A DNA stretch of 64,000 nt. Source: Paracoccus aminophilus JCM 7686 (GTDB lineage Bacteria > Pseudomonadota > Alphaproteobacteria > Rhodobacterales > Rhodobacteraceae). Each line of letters begins with the position of its first letter. Position 1 is the first letter of the stretch. Below are positions 17,132 to 27,180 of the stretch, piece by piece. Under the pieces are notes generated by a model that saw only the letters and a list, made by a program, of their open reading frames with translations, ran no database searches and was not told where the DNA came from. The position numbers and the translations under genes were made by a program. The stretch lies in NCBI RefSeq assembly GCF_000444995.1, contig NC_022041.1:470001-534000 (forward strand), written 5' to 3'.

Positions 17132-19012
17132 TCAGGCCCATTCCCAAGGCCGGGTGAATTCCCCGAGCTTTTGCTTGACCGCCGCCTCATCCGTGGCCGG
17201 GCCGCGTTTGAGTTTGGCGACAAGGCCGCGTTTCTTGTCTTCGACAACATCGACCACCTGCGCGCCGGTCTCGGCCAGAGCGGCATTATAGACGCGGGTG
17301 ATCGCCATCTTGCGCAGGTCGGGCTTGAAGATCTTGCCCACGGCGGTTTTCGGCAGCTCCGGCAGAACTTCCAGATATTTCGGCACGGCGGCGCGCTCCG
17401 AGATATGGCTGCGCGCCCAGTCCAGCAGCTCATCGACGGTGGCATTCGCCCCGGCGACCAGCTCGATATAGCAGCAGGGCAATTCGCCCGCGAAAGCGTC
17501 GGGCTGGCCAATCGCGCCGGCGAAAGCGACCTTGGGATTGGTCATCATCGCCTCTTCGATCTCGGCCGGGTCGATATTGTGCCCGCCGCGGATGATGAGA
17601 TCCTTGGCGCGGCCGGTGATCCAGAGATAGCCATCCGGGTCGAGCCGCCCGAGATCGCCGGTGCGCAGGAAGCGGCCTTCGGCAAAGAGATCGCGGTTCT
17701 TATCGGCCTCGGTATAGGTCGAACCCTCGAAGACGCCGGGATTGGCAATGCAGATCTCGCCGACCTCATCGGTCAGGCATTCGTAAAAGCCGGTCTCGGT
17801 TTTGCGCAGGATGCGGATATTCGTATAGGGGAAGGGCAGGCCGACCGAGCCCACTTTCTTCACGCCATCGACCGGGTTGCAGCTGACCAGACAGGTGGCC
17901 TCGGTCAGCCCGTAGCCCTCGGCGACCTCGACCCCGGTGGCCTGACGGAAGCGGTTGTAAAGCTCCATCGGCAGCGGCGCCGAGCCCGAGATCGCGCTGC
18001 GCAGCGACGACACATCAGCATTGACCGGACGCTGGACCATGGCGGCGATCGCGGTCGGCACGGTGATCAGGAAGGTCGCCTGCCAGCGCTCGATCAGCTT
18101 CCAGAAATTGTCGAACACCCCTTCGCCGCGATAGCCCGCAGGCGTCGGCATCACCATATGCGCGCCCGAGGAGATGCAGGACATCAGGATCGGATAGGCC
18201 GCGAAGACATGGAACAGCGGCAGCGGACACATCAACACATGCGTCTCGTCAAAGAGCAGCGTCGAGCCGAGCCAGCCGTTATAGATCATGCCCGAATATT
18301 TGTGCTGGGCGACCTTCGGCATCCCGGTGGTGCCGCCGGTGTGGAAATAGGCGGCGACACGGTCTTCTTGCGGATCGTCGAATTGCAGCGAGCGGTGGTT
18401 TTGCGCGCTGGCGGCAGCATCGAATTGCAGGATTTTCGCGTGGTGCTTCACCGGCATCTTCGGCCGGATCAGCGGCACCAGCAGGCGCTTGAGCCCGGTC
18501 AGATAGCCGCGCAGATCGACCTCGATGACGGTTTTGACATTCGGGGCCAGTGCCACGGCGGCGGCGGCTTTCTGGGCGACATCGCTTTTCGGGAAGGATT
18601 TCAGCGTGACCAGAACCTTCGCGCCGGTCTCGCGCAGGATGGCCGCGATCTGATCGGCATCGAGCAGCGGGTTGATCGGATTGACCACGCCCGCGACCAT
18701 CGCGCCAAGAAGGACAATGGCGGTCTCGTTGCTGTTCGGCAGCAGATAGGCGACGGTATCCTTGGGCCCGACGCCGAGGCTGCGAAAGAGGTTCGCGGTC
18801 TCGGTCACGCGCTCATGCAGCTCGCTCCAGCTCAGCGTCTTGGCCGGAGCGCCCGGATCCGAGAAAAGCTGAAAGCTGATCGCGGGGCGTTCGGGGAAGC
18901 GGTCGCGGGTTTGCGTCAGCAGCGCGTAAAGGGTTTTCGGCAGCGCGCGCGCTTCATAGGGCATCTCATTTTCGATGGCATTGCGCATCGCGAGATCAAC
19001 AAATTTCCCCAT
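17132..19012 (-). CDS. Acyl-CoA synthetase (AMP-forming)
   Basis: ATP- and CoA-dependent ligase of the ANL superfamily, 626 residues. Motifs: P-loop-like HTGGTTGMPKVAQH, the A5 motif EGYGLTEATC, A7/A8 region RFLRTGDLGRLDPDGYLWITGRAKDLIIRGGHNIDP, and the catalytic lysine motif PKTAVGKIFKPDLR near the C-terminus. It would activate a fatty or other carboxylic acid in the cytoplasm; chain length cannot be predicted. A strong GGAGGAGG lies just upstream of ATG 19012. A tail of about 35 residues extends past the usual end. It is likely co-transcribed with the small HNH gene behind it. Confidence 0.9.
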   Translation of the reverse strand: MGKFVDLAMRNAIENEMPYEARALPKTLYALLTQTRDRFPERPAISFQLFSDPGAPAKTLSWSELHERVTETANLFRSLGVGPKDTVAYLLPNSNETAIVLLGAMVAGVVNPINPLLDADQIAAILRETGAKVLVTLKSFPKSDVAQKAAAAVALAPNVKTVIEVDLRGYLTGLKRLLVPLIRPKMPVKHHAKILQFDAAASAQNHRSLQFDDPQEDRVAAYFHTGGTTGMPKVAQHKYSGMIYNGWLGSTLLFDETHVLMCPLPLFHVFAAYPILMSCISSGAHMVMPTPAGYRGEGVFDNFWKLIERWQATFLITVPTAIAAMVQRPVNADVSSLRSAISGSAPLPMELYNRFRQATGVEVAEGYGLTEATCLVSCNPVDGVKKVGSVGLPFPYTNIRILRKTETGFYECLTDEVGEICIANPGVFEGSTYTEADKNRDLFAEGRFLRTGDLGRLDPDGYLWITGRAKDLIIRGGHNIDPAEIEEAMMTNPKVAFAGAIGQPDAFAGELPCCYIELVAGANATVDELLDWARSHISERAAVPKYLEVLPELPKTAVGKIFKPDLRKMAITRVYNAALAETGAQVVDVVEDKKRGLVAKLKRGPATDEAAVKQKLGEFTRPWEWA

Positions 19013-19565
19013 TCAGTGCCTCCTCCCCAGCCGGCCCGTCTTAACCTTGTTTCGCAGGATGGGCCAGAAGCTCTGGACAACACAAGAGCGCCCCGCGCCG
19101 CAGTCCAAAGCGCAACGCAGCGTCAGAGCAGCGCGGGGCAGCGTCGGATTCGGTGACCGAGATGGGCGCGTTCTCGCGCTGATTGCAGAGAAAATTGCGC
19201 ATATCCCAGCAAAAGCGGGTCAGAGCACCCCGTTATCGCCGATTCAGGCAAGTTTTTGCCCATCCGGGAATCGTCGCCGTTTTCAAAGGTTAACTTGGGA
19301 TCTCGGGCCTCGACAGAGCCGGAGCCTGCCGGACCGGCTGGCAGTAATTCGCCACTCGGTCTGGTTTGAGTCAATTGCAGTCTGGATTCTCCTTGTTCCT
19401 CAACCGGATGGTATGAAACATTCGCGGGAGCAAAGCCGGGGCTTTCATTTCCCGGACAGGCCGACAGATCAGGTTGTTTCCCCCGTAGGGCGCCGTGTGA
19501 GTCAGGCGTGACGAATATCGAAGGTTCGGCGTTAGCCGGATCGCGATCGAGAGTTGGATAATTTT
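19013..19565. other. Intergenic region of 553 bp between divergent genes
   Basis: Lies between the minus-strand acyl-CoA synthetase gene and the plus-strand CAP-domain gene. I see the GGAGGAGG Shine-Dalgarno of the former at its left edge and a short stem AAAGCC/GGCTTT near 19432-19445. No credible coding frame, tRNA or repeat is visible; open frames here lack start signals and family similarity. It should hold both promoters and possibly a small RNA, which cannot be judged by eye. Confidence 0.5.
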
Positions 19566-20102
19566 ATGGTTCTGAAGACTATTTCCCGCACGGCATGCCT
19601 TTGCCTGGGACTTTTCGCAGCGGGTCTGCCCGCAGATGCGCAGCCGGTCGCGCAGGGTCTGCGCACCGCGACCGGCGCGGCGGCGGGGCAGGTTCAATGT
19701 CTCGGCACCAGCGCGCGCGAAACCAAGGCGGCGCTGGTCCAAACCAACGAGATCCGGCGCAGCAATGGCCTGCCCGCATTGCGCGCCAATCCCAAATTGG
19801 TCGAGGCCGCGGCGCGTCACGCTTGCGACATGGCCCGGCGCGGCCAGATGACCCATGCGGGATCGAGCACGCGCGGCCCGTCGCAGCGGGTCAAGGCTTT
19901 GGGCTATCGGATGCGGCTCGTCGCCGAAAACATCGCCATGGGCTATAACAGCACGGGCGATGTGATGCAGGCTTGGCGGGATTCGCAGGGGCATTTGCAG
20001 AATATCATGCTGCCGCAGACCCGCGATTTCGGCATAGGCCGCGCGATCGGTGCCGATGGGCGCACGGTCTATTGGGCGGCGGTCTATGGGGTCTCGCAGT
20101 AA
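19566..20102 (+). CDS. Secreted CAP-domain protein (SCP/PR-1 like)
   Basis: A 178-residue protein. The signal peptide (VLKTISRTACLCLGLFAAGLPADAQ) predicts export. The CAP domain follows: NEIRRSNGLPALRANPKLVEAA, ACDMARRGQMTHAG with the conserved His, VAENIAMGYNSTGDVMQAWRDSQGH with Glu and second His, then RAIGADGRTVYWAAVYG. These are the CAP cavity residues (H, E, H). It acts in the periplasm or outside the cell; its role is not known for bacterial members. The ATG at 19566 gives a clean signal peptide; a TTG four codons earlier is less likely. Confidence 0.88.
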   Translation: MVLKTISRTACLCLGLFAAGLPADAQPVAQGLRTATGAAAGQVQCLGTSARETKAALVQTNEIRRSNGLPALRANPKLVEAAARHACDMARRGQMTHAGSSTRGPSQRVKALGYRMRLVAENIAMGYNSTGDVMQAWRDSQGHLQNIMLPQTRDFGIGRAIGADGRTVYWAAVYGVSQ

Positions 20103-20166
20103 GCATTAAGCCCGCTGCGATCAGGCGGAAGGGCCAGCCTTGCGGGCGGCCCTTCACGCGTTTGGC

Positions 20167-21948
20167 TTAATTGGCCCCGGCGGTGAATTGCAGCCGCGCC
20201 AGCCGCGCATAAAGGCCGTCTTGCGCGACCAGCTCGTCATGGCGGCCCTGCGCCACGATCCGGCCATGATCGAAGACGACGATGCGGTCGGCCTTTTTCA
20301 CGGTGGCGAGACGGTGGGCGACGATGATCGTCGTGCGCGTGCGCGCCAGATCATCCACCGCCGCCTGCACCAGACGCTCGGATTCCGCGTCCAGCGCCGA
20401 GGTCGCCTCGTCCAGAAGCAGGATCGGCGCATCGCGCAGGATCGCGCGGGCAATCGCGATCCGCTGTTTCTGACCGCCCGACAGCATGACGCCGCGCTCG
20501 CCGACATAGCTGTCATAGCCCTCGGGCAGCTCCATCAGGAAATCATGGGCATGGGCGGCGCGGGCAGCGGCCTCGACCTCGGCATCCGAGGCGGCGGGGC
20601 GGCCAAAGCGGATATTCTCGCGCGCGGTGGCGGCGAAGATGACCGGATCCTGCGGCACCAGCGCAATCGCCTGGCGGAAGTCGTCGCGGGTGAGATCGCG
20701 CAGGTCGATCCCGTCGAGCCGGACCGTGCCGGTTTCCGGGTCCCAGAAGCGCTGGATCAGCTGCACGACCGTGGTCTTGCCCGCGCCCGAGGGGCCGACC
20801 AGAGCAATGGTTTCGCCGGGCTCGATCGCGAGCGAGATGTCATCGAGCGCCGAAGTATCGGGGCGCGAGGGATAGTGGAAGGTGACGCGCTCGAAGTCGA
20901 TGCGGCCCTTGACCGGACGCGGCAAAGCGACCGGCTGGGTGGGATCGGTGATCGTATCCTCGGCGGCCAGAAGCTCGGCCAGACGCTCGGTCGCGCCGGC
21001 GGCGCGCTGGATCTCGCCCCAGATCTCGGACAAAGCACCGACCGCGCCCGCGACCAGCACGGCATAGATGACGAATTGCACCAGCTCGCCGATGGTCATG
21101 GTCTGGTGGTAGACATCGCGCGCGCCGATCCAGAGGATCCCCAGAACGCCCGAGAAGATCAGGAAGATCACGATCATCGTCATGATCGCGCGGGTCTGGA
21201 CCCGGCGCAGCGCCGAGACATAAGAGAGGTCGGTCACGCGGCCAAATTCGGCGCGGGTGCGGTCCTCATTGGTGAAAGCCTGCACGGTCTGGGCCGAGAG
21301 CAGGCTTTCCGAGGCCGCCCCCGACGAGACCGCGATCCAGTCCTGGTTTTCGCGCGACAGGATGCGCAGCCGCCGCCCCATGACGATGATCGGCACGATC
21401 ACCACCGGCACCAGCAGCAGCACCAACCCCGAGAGCTTGGCCGAGGTCAGCAAGAGCATGACCATGCCGCCGATCAGGATCAGGAAGTTGCGCAGCGCAA
21501 TCGAGACCGACGAGCCGATCACCGATTGGATCAGCGTGGTGTCGGTGGTGATGCGGCTGATGATCTCGCCGGTCAGGACGCGCTCGAAGAAGGCCGGGCT
21601 CATGCCCATGACGCGGTTGAAGACCGCCTTGCGGATATCGGCCACGACCCGCTCGCCCAGCCGGGTGATGAGGTAATAGCGCGAGCCCGTGCCGACGGCG
21701 AGCGCGACGACGATGAACAGCGCCGCGCCGAAATACTGGTCGAGCAGCTTTGAGCCATCGCCGAAACCGTCCACGACCCGACGCACCGCGATCGGCAGGA
21801 CAAGGCTGACCGAGGCGGTCAGCACCAGCGCGATCAGCGCCGCGCCCAGCAGCATGCGATAGGGCCGGATGAAGGGCCAGAGGGCCGCAAGCGCTCCGAC
21901 GCGCTTGGTGGTGGGACGGTCGACGATGACTTTAGGCTGGCGTGCCAT
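20167..21948 (-). CDS. ABC exporter, fused membrane and ATPase domains (MsbA/BmrA-like half transporter)
   Basis: A 593-residue half transporter. Six membrane helices come first (residues about 20-320), then an ABC ATPase with Walker A GPSGAGKTT, signature LSGGQKQR, Walker B ILLLDEATSALD and H-loop VAHRLATV. It would dimerise in the inner membrane and export a lipid, peptide or drug. Length and layout match the MsbA/LmrA group; sequence alone does not fix the substrate. It is convergent with the CAP-domain gene and reads toward it; the EVE gene lies 80 bp upstream on the same strand. No accessory HlyD or TolC gene is near. Confidence 0.9.
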   Translation of the reverse strand: MARQPKVIVDRPTTKRVGALAALWPFIRPYRMLLGAALIALVLTASVSLVLPIAVRRVVDGFGDGSKLLDQYFGAALFIVVALAVGTGSRYYLITRLGERVVADIRKAVFNRVMGMSPAFFERVLTGEIISRITTDTTLIQSVIGSSVSIALRNFLILIGGMVMLLLTSAKLSGLVLLLVPVVIVPIIVMGRRLRILSRENQDWIAVSSGAASESLLSAQTVQAFTNEDRTRAEFGRVTDLSYVSALRRVQTRAIMTMIVIFLIFSGVLGILWIGARDVYHQTMTIGELVQFVIYAVLVAGAVGALSEIWGEIQRAAGATERLAELLAAEDTITDPTQPVALPRPVKGRIDFERVTFHYPSRPDTSALDDISLAIEPGETIALVGPSGAGKTTVVQLIQRFWDPETGTVRLDGIDLRDLTRDDFRQAIALVPQDPVIFAATARENIRFGRPAASDAEVEAAARAAHAHDFLMELPEGYDSYVGERGVMLSGGQKQRIAIARAILRDAPILLLDEATSALDAESERLVQAAVDDLARTRTTIIVAHRLATVKKADRIVVFDHGRIVAQGRHDELVAQDGLYARLARLQFTAGAN

Positions 21949-22028
21949 GGATATTCCTTCGCAATTACCCGCCCTTTAGGCAGGGGGGCGGGGCGGCGCA
22001 AGGCAAGCTGGCCCTGCGCGCCGTGAGG

Positions 22029-22451
22029 TCAGCCTTTCAGGCCGCCTGCAAGTTCGAGAATGGTCGCGAATTCCTCGGCCGAGACCGGCTGGACCGAGAG
22101 GCGCGAATTGTTGACGAGCACCATCTGCGACAGACGCGGCTCGGCCTTGGCTTCATCCAGCGAGATCGGCCGAATCACCGGGGCAATTGCCTTGATGTCG
22201 ACGCATTCCCAGCGCGGATCGTCGGATTTGCTGTCGGGATGGGCCAGCGCGATCACCTCGACCACGCCCACGACTTCCTTGCCGATGTTCGAATGGTAGA
22301 AGAAGCCGCGATCACCGAGCTGCATGGCGCGCATATTGTTGCGCGCCTGATAATTGCGCACGCCGTCCCATTCCTCGCCCTTGTCGCCTTTGGCGGTCAG
22401 GTCATCGAAGCTGAAGACATTGGGCTCGGATTTGAAGAGCCAGTATTGCAT
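22029..22451 (-). CDS. EVE domain protein
   Basis: A 140-residue stand-alone EVE (PUA-like) domain. The diagnostic start [18 protein letters not shown] is followed by WDGVRNYQARNNMRAMQLGDRGFFYHSN, and the end is RLSVQPVSAEEFATIL. EVE domains bind modified bases in DNA or RNA, and a role in RNA or modified-DNA reading is inferred from the family. I start at ATG 22451, which overlaps the stop of the yciI-like gene (TGATG), rather than at a longer reading. It is the last gene of the tsaD-gpsA-yciI-EVE run, a grouping I recall as conserved in alphaproteobacteria. Confidence 0.92.
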   Translation of the reverse strand: MQYWLFKSEPNVFSFDDLTAKGDKGEEWDGVRNYQARNNMRAMQLGDRGFFYHSNIGKEVVGVVEVIALAHPDSKSDDPRWECVDIKAIAPVIRPISLDEAKAEPRLSQMVLVNNSRLSVQPVSAEEFATILELAGGLKG

Positions 22452-22726
22452 CAGCCGATGACCTTTTTCCATTCGACGACCTCGACCGAGGAAAACAGCC
22501 CCGCCGCGACATAGGGGTCATTGCCTGCCCAAGCGCGCGCGGCCTCAAGATCGGCGGCCTCGATCACCACCAACGAGCCGATGGGATTGCCGTCTTCCAG
22601 CAGCGGCCCGGCGACGAAGAGCCCGTCATAGCCGTTGAGGAAGGCGAGATGTTTCTCGCGGGTGGCTTTGCGGACTTCGAGATGGTCGGGTTTGTCACGG
22701 CAGATCAAAGCGAAATGGGGCATCAT
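22451..22726 (-). CDS. YciI-like protein
   Basis: A 91-residue dimeric ferredoxin-like fold protein of the YciI group: [29 protein letters not shown] at the start, then [18 protein letters not shown] and [15 protein letters not shown]. The conserved His-Asp pair of the family is present (EKHLAFL and NDPY). YciI-type proteins are thought to be small catalytic or stress proteins; the substrate is unknown. The first ATG overlaps the gpsA stop (ATGA), with GAAGGAAG before it, so it is translationally coupled to gpsA and to the EVE gene after it. Confidence 0.9.
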   Translation of the reverse strand: MMPHFALICRDKPDHLEVRKATREKHLAFLNGYDGLFVAGPLLEDGNPIGSLVVIEAADLEAARAWAGNDPYVAAGLFSSVEVVEWKKVIG

Positions 22727-23661
22727 TCTTCCTTCAGCGGACGATTCAACAAAAGCTCAAGGGCTTGTCCCATGCCGATGCGGCCCTGGGCAAGTCCGGC
22801 AATCAGGCTGGCAATCGGCATGTCGAGGCCAAGCGTCGGCGCCAAGGCCGCCACCGCCTGCGCGGTCGCCGCCCCCTCGACCGTGGTCGCGGCGTCAAAG
22901 CTTTCGCCCGCGCCAAGCGCATGGCCATAGCGGAAATTGCGCGATTGCGCCGAGGTGCAGGTCAGCACGAGATCGCCAAGCCCCGACAGCCCGGCCAGCG
23001 TTTCGGCCTGCGCCCCCATGGCGGTCGCCAGACGCGACATTTCGGCAAAGCCGCGCGTGATCACGGCGGCGCGCGCACTGTCGCCGTATCCGGCGCCAAT
23101 CGCGGCACCCGCCGCAATCGCAATGACGTTTTTCAAGGCGCCGCCAAGCTCGGCCCCGGTCACGTCCGTGGTGCGGTAAAGCCGCAGGTTTGGGGTCGAG
23201 AGCTGGTGTTGCAGCGAGCGCGCGGTCTCGGGCGCGGTGCAGGCAAGCGTCAGCGCCGTCGGCAAGCCGCGCGCGATATCGGCGGCAAAGGACGGCCCGG
23301 TCAGCACCGCGACCGTCGCCGCAGGGCAGGCGGTGGCAATCAGCGCAGAGGGGCCGGTCAGCGTGGTCAGGTCGATCCCCTTGGCGCAAGAGACCAGCCT
23401 GCGGCCGTCAAACCGCGCGCCATGCTCGCCCAGAAACGCGCCGAGCTTCTGGGCGGGCAGGGCCAGCAGCACAGTCTCGGCGGTGATCTGCGCCAGATCA
23501 TCGGTGATCGTGATCGCTTCGGGCAGAGTCACCCCCGGAAGTTTCGGATTGTTACGGCTCCATCCGATATTCCTGCCCCAAAGCGTAACTTGGCCATTCG
23601 CGGCGAGGGACACCGCCAGCGCGGTCCCGAAAGCCCCCGCGCCCAGAACCGCGACGCTCAT
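22723..23661 (-). CDS. gpsA: Glycerol-3-phosphate dehydrogenase [NAD(P)+]
   Basis: Makes sn-glycerol-3-phosphate from dihydroxyacetone phosphate for phospholipid synthesis. It has 312 residues. The N-terminal Rossmann motif [12 protein letters not shown] carries F where many members have [14 protein letters not shown] and [19 protein letters not shown] (catalytic Lys in ALKN) are present, and [20 protein letters not shown] gives the substrate site. The start overlaps tsaD by ATGA. With plsC elsewhere in the window it supplies the glycerol backbone for membrane lipids. No defect was seen. Confidence 0.95.
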   Translation of the reverse strand: MSVAVLGAGAFGTALAVSLAANGQVTLWGRNIGWSRNNPKLPGVTLPEAITITDDLAQITAETVLLALPAQKLGAFLGEHGARFDGRRLVSCAKGIDLTTLTGPSALIATACPAATVAVLTGPSFAADIARGLPTALTLACTAPETARSLQHQLSTPNLRLYRTTDVTGAELGGALKNVIAIAAGAAIGAGYGDSARAAVITRGFAEMSRLATAMGAQAETLAGLSGLGDLVLTCTSAQSRNFRYGHALGAGESFDAATTVEGAATAQAVAALAPTLGLDMPIASLIAGLAQGRIGMGQALELLLNRPLKEE

Positions 23662-24722
23662 GCCTTGGCCCCTTTCTTGCCCGCGCCCAGCATCGGGGCG
23701 GCGTGTTTGTCGAGCGGCCAGCGCGGGCGCGCGGCCAGATCCATGCCGTCGCGCTGACCGGCCTTGAAGGCTTCAAGCCCGGCCCAGGCGATCATCGCGC
23801 CATTGTCTGTGCAAAGCCGCAGGGGCGGCGCGAGGAACTCGGCCCCCGCACGGGAGGCCACGGTTTCAAGCGCGCGGCGCAGCTCGGTATTGGCGGCAAC
23901 GCCGCCCGCGACCGCGAAGGTCTTGACCGGATGGGCTTCGAGCGCGCGGCGCGATTTCTCGGCCAGAACTTCGGCCACGGCGCGCTGGAAGGCGGCGCAG
24001 ATATCGGCGCGGTCTTGCGCATGAAGCCCGCCCTGCGCCTTGACCAGATCGTCGCGCAGCCGCAGCACGGCGGTCTTCAGCCCGGAAAACGAGAGATCGC
24101 AGCCCGGACGGTCGAGCAGCGGGCGCGGCAGCGAAAAGCGTTTGGCGTCGCCCTTGGCGGCCTCGGCCTCGACCACGGGGCCACCCGGTTGCGGCAGGCC
24201 CAAAAGTTTGGCGACCTTGTCGAAGGCCTCGCCCGGGGCATCGTCGATCGTGCCGCCGATGCGGGTGAACTCATCCGGGCCATCGACGCGCAGAAACTGG
24301 CAATGCCCGCCCGAGACGAGCAGCATAAGATAGGGATAGGCGACAGCATCGGTCAGCCGCGGCGTCAGCGCATGACCGGCAAGATGGTTCACCCCGACCA
24401 GCGGCAGCCCGGTTCCAGCCGCCAGCCCCTTGGCCAGCATCACGCCCGCGAGCACGCCGCCGATCAGCCCCGGCCCGGCAGTGACCGCGATCCCGTCGAG
24501 ATCGGCCAGACCAAGACCGGCTTCCGCGAGCGCCTCTTCGACGCAGAGGTCGAGCTTCTCGGCATGGGCGCGGGCGGCGATTTCCGGGACGACGCCGCCG
24601 AAATCGGCATGAAGCTGGGTCTGGCCCGCCACGACCGAGGCCAGAATCTCGCCCCCATCGGTGACGATGGCGGCGGCGGTGTCGTCGCAGCTGCTTTCGA
24701 TGCCAAGGAAGGTCAGGGTCAT
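23658..24722 (-). CDS. tsaD: tRNA N6-adenosine threonylcarbamoyltransferase TsaD
   Basis: Catalytic subunit of t6A37 formation on ANN-decoding tRNAs, working with TsaB, TsaC and TsaE. It has 354 residues. The start at [19 protein letters not shown] is the family N-terminus, so the 17 codons of the longer reading are left out. The metal site is in [13 protein letters not shown] (HxxxH), with [24 protein letters not shown] and [11 protein letters not shown] following. It heads the minus-strand run tsaD-gpsA-yciI-EVE and is divergent from hemD with a 128-bp gap, an order seen in other alphaproteobacteria. Confidence 0.95.
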   Translation of the reverse strand: MTLTFLGIESSCDDTAAAIVTDGGEILASVVAGQTQLHADFGGVVPEIAARAHAEKLDLCVEEALAEAGLGLADLDGIAVTAGPGLIGGVLAGVMLAKGLAAGTGLPLVGVNHLAGHALTPRLTDAVAYPYLMLLVSGGHCQFLRVDGPDEFTRIGGTIDDAPGEAFDKVAKLLGLPQPGGPVVEAEAAKGDAKRFSLPRPLLDRPGCDLSFSGLKTAVLRLRDDLVKAQGGLHAQDRADICAAFQRAVAEVLAEKSRRALEAHPVKTFAVAGGVAANTELRRALETVASRAGAEFLAPPLRLCTDNGAMIAWAGLEAFKAGQRDGMDLAARPRWPLDKHAAPMLGAGKKGAKA

Positions 24723-24850
24723 GTCGTCGCGGGTCCGGCTGTGTCGAGATCTGGGCGTGAGGTGGGGCGTCATGTGGCGGGGCCCGGCTTGTGATGGGCG
24801 CGCCGAGCGCCTAGGCAGGGGATAACTAGCACCGCAAGAGGACGATTGCC

Positions 24851-25507
24851 ATGCCGCTGCTGCTTCTGACCCGGCCCGAACCGGCCGCGCGCCGTTTCGC
24901 CGCAGAGGCGGCGGGGCTGGGGCTTGATGTGGTGATCTCGCCGATCCTGCGGATCGTGGGCCTGCCCCATGACGCGACGCGGATCGCTGCGGCGACCGGG
25001 CTCGTCTTCACCTCGGAAAACGGCGTGGCCTTTGCCGGTCCGGGGCGCGGGCGGCCTGCGCTGTGCGTTGGCCCGCGCACGGCGGCGGCGGCGCAGGCAG
25101 CGGGTTATGAAGCGGTGGCGGGGCCGGGCGATGCGGCGCGGCTTTTGCCGATGCTGCAAGATCTGGGCCCGGGCTGGGTCCATCCCCATGGCCGCCATGT
25201 CGCCAAGGTCCTGCCGGTCGAGGGGATCGCGGTTTACGACCAGATCGCGCAGCCGCTCAATGCCGAGGCGCGGGCGCATCTGGCGGGGGCCGAACCGATC
25301 TGCCTGCCGCTCTTTTCGCCACGCTCGGCGCGCCTTTTGTCGCAGGAGGCCGAGGCCGCGCGGGCGCCTTTGTGGCTCGCGCCGATCAGCCTTGCGGCTG
25401 CGAAAGCATGGCAGGGGCCCGCCGCGCGGCAGGTTCTGGCCGAAACGCCTGATGCGGCGGGAATCCTCGGCGCGCTTGGCGCGCTCCTGCGGTCGGAACA
25501 TTCCTGA
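24851..25507 (+). CDS. hemD: Uroporphyrinogen-III synthase
   Basis: Cyclises and inverts ring D of hydroxymethylbilane to give uroporphyrinogen III in heme, siroheme and cobalamin synthesis. It has 218 residues. Sequence identity in this family is weak. The call rests on [51 protein letters not shown] and the heme-related genes that follow. AAGAGGA precedes ATG 24851. The usual partner hemC is not between tsaD and hemD here and must be elsewhere. It leads into mic60 and hemY in the same direction. Confidence 0.85.
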   Translation: MPLLLLTRPEPAARRFAAEAAGLGLDVVISPILRIVGLPHDATRIAAATGLVFTSENGVAFAGPGRGRPALCVGPRTAAAAQAAGYEAVAGPGDAARLLPMLQDLGPGWVHPHGRHVAKVLPVEGIAVYDQIAQPLNAEARAHLAGAEPICLPLFSPRSARLLSQEAEAARAPLWLAPISLAAAKAWQGPAARQVLAETPDAAGILGALGALLRSEHS

Positions 25508-25628
25508 TCGCGCCGGGTTGAGAGGAGGAAAGCAGGCGTCTAGAGTATCCGCAATCCGCGTCCGATTGTGACCGGCAGAGTTGTGCGCTCCGTCTGCGCC
25601 GGGCGCGCCAGAAATCAGGGATCCGACC

Positions 25629-27170
25629 GTGACCAAGCCAGAGACCTCCGCCAGCGACGCCACCCCTCTCCCCGAATCGTCGGGCGGAAAGACCGCAGCC
25701 ACCACGCCCACCGTGCCCAATCGCCCGATCGAGACCCCGGCCACGGCAGAGGCCTCGGCGTCCGAGCCGAAAGAGGCGGTGGATTCGGTTCTGGTCGGCA
25801 TCCCGCAAGATCCGACTCGCGAGGCCGCCGTGCCGAAGACCGAGCTTTCGCTGGACGACGCGCCCGTCGAAACCTCCGAATCCGCCGAAACCGCAGGCAA
25901 AAGCCGCTTCCCCGAGACATCTGCGCCGGGGACGGGGCTGGCAAGCGATCCGGTGGTCAAGCCGTCAAGCGCCTCCTCCGACCGCGCCCCCGAACGGGTG
26001 GTCGAGGTTCGCAAGGCCGGTTTCGTGCCGACCGTTCTGGGCGGGATCATTGCCGCCGCCTTGGGTGCGGGCGTGACCTGGTATGCGCTGCCCCATCTGC
26101 CTGCCGCTTGGCAGCCCATGCCCCCGGCCGATCCGGCGGCCCAGCTTGCCGCCGCGCGTCAGGCCGCGACCGAGGCCGCGACGACCGCCGCCAAGACCGA
26201 GGTCGCTGCCGTGCGTCCGCAGCTTCTCAGCGATGCGACCGCTGCGGCACTGACGGCGGCGCGTGACGCTTTGCCGCCGCCCGCAGCCGATCAGAGCGGC
26301 GATCTCGCCGGGCTCAAGGACGAGCTGACCGCGCAGGCGGGCAAGATCGAGGCGCTTGGCGTGGCGCTGGATGCGATGCGCAACAGCGCGCCTCTGGCTT
26401 CGACCTCCGGGGTGGCGGGCGATGGCGCGAGCGGCGTGGATCTATCGCAGGTTCAGGCGCTGCAATCGGTCGTGGCGCAGCTGCGCGCGCAGGTGGACGG
26501 GCAGGAGAGCCGCTTGAGCGAGCTCGCCGCGCGGCCCGCGCTGGACGCTTCGACGGCGGCCCAGCTTCAGCAGCTGACCGAACAGGCGAGCACCGTGCAG
26601 GATCAGATCAAGACGGCCGCCGAGCAGGCGCAAAGCCAGATCGCCGCCGCGCAGGCCGAGGCCGATCGCGTGCGCCAAGAGACCGAATCCGTCGGTCGCC
26701 GCGCGCAAGTCGCCGCTGCTGTCGCAAGCCTGCAGACCGCGCTGGAAACCGGCGGCAATCTTGCTGGCGGTCTGGGCGATCTCAAGGCGGCGGGCGTTGA
26801 CGCGCCTCCGGCTCTGAGCGCCGATCTGCCCTCGCTGGCCGCGATTCAGGGCGGTTTCGATGCGGCGGCCCGCGCGGGTCTGCGCGCCTCGCTGAAAGCG
26901 GAATCGCAAGGCGGCGGCGCTTTGGGCGCGATCGGGAACTTCCTGCGCGTGCAGACCGGGGCCCGCTCGGTCGAGGCCCGCGACGGCAGCGATCCCGATG
27001 CGATCCTCTCGCGTGCTGGCGCCTCGGTGCGCGCCGGAGACCTCGCCGCCGCGCTTGGCGATATCGCGACCCTGCCGCAAGCCGGTCAGGATGCGATGGC
27101 GGCTTGGGTGGCGCAGGCGAAGCGGTGGGCCGATGCCCGCGCGGCTTTGGCCGGTTTGACTGCGAATTGA
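25629..27170 (+). CDS. Mic60/mitofilin-like inner membrane protein (COG4223)
   Basis: A 513-residue protein. A disordered acidic N-terminus is followed by one membrane helix near residues 130-155 (PTVLGGIIAAALGAGVTWYAL). A long Ala/Gln-rich coiled coil covers about residues 170-390, and a conserved C-terminal mitofilin signature domain closes the chain. Alphaproteobacterial Mic60 homologues lie in heme gene clusters and shape intracytoplasmic membranes, as mitochondrial Mic60 shapes cristae; the position between hemD and hemY fits. The GTG start at 25629 has AGGGA upstream and keeps the MTKPETSASD start; an in-frame TTG lies 16 codons earlier. The periplasmic side should hold the coiled coil. 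Confidence 0.82.
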   Translation: MTKPETSASDATPLPESSGGKTAATTPTVPNRPIETPATAEASASEPKEAVDSVLVGIPQDPTREAAVPKTELSLDDAPVETSESAETAGKSRFPETSAPGTGLASDPVVKPSSASSDRAPERVVEVRKAGFVPTVLGGIIAAALGAGVTWYALPHLPAAWQPMPPADPAAQLAAARQAATEAATTAAKTEVAAVRPQLLSDATAAALTAARDALPPPAADQSGDLAGLKDELTAQAGKIEALGVALDAMRNSAPLASTSGVAGDGASGVDLSQVQALQSVVAQLRAQVDGQESRLSELAARPALDASTAAQLQQLTEQASTVQDQIKTAAEQAQSQIAAAQAEADRVRQETESVGRRAQVAAAVASLQTALETGGNLAGGLGDLKAAGVDAPPALSADLPSLAAIQGGFDAAARAGLRASLKAESQGGGALGAIGNFLRVQTGARSVEARDGSDPDAILSRAGASVRAGDLAAALGDIATLPQAGQDAMAAWVAQAKRWADARAALAGLTAN

Positions 27171-27180
27171 GGGGCCGGAC

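Noticed and set aside
16840..17511. 223-residue form of the HNH protein
   Set aside because: The longer frame overlaps the conserved C-terminus of the acyl-CoA synthetase on the same strand; the 93-residue form starting at 17121 fits the gap.
17066..19156. 696-residue open frame antisense to the acyl-CoA synthetase
   Set aside because: The opposite strand carries all ANL motifs; this frame is the codon-bias mirror.
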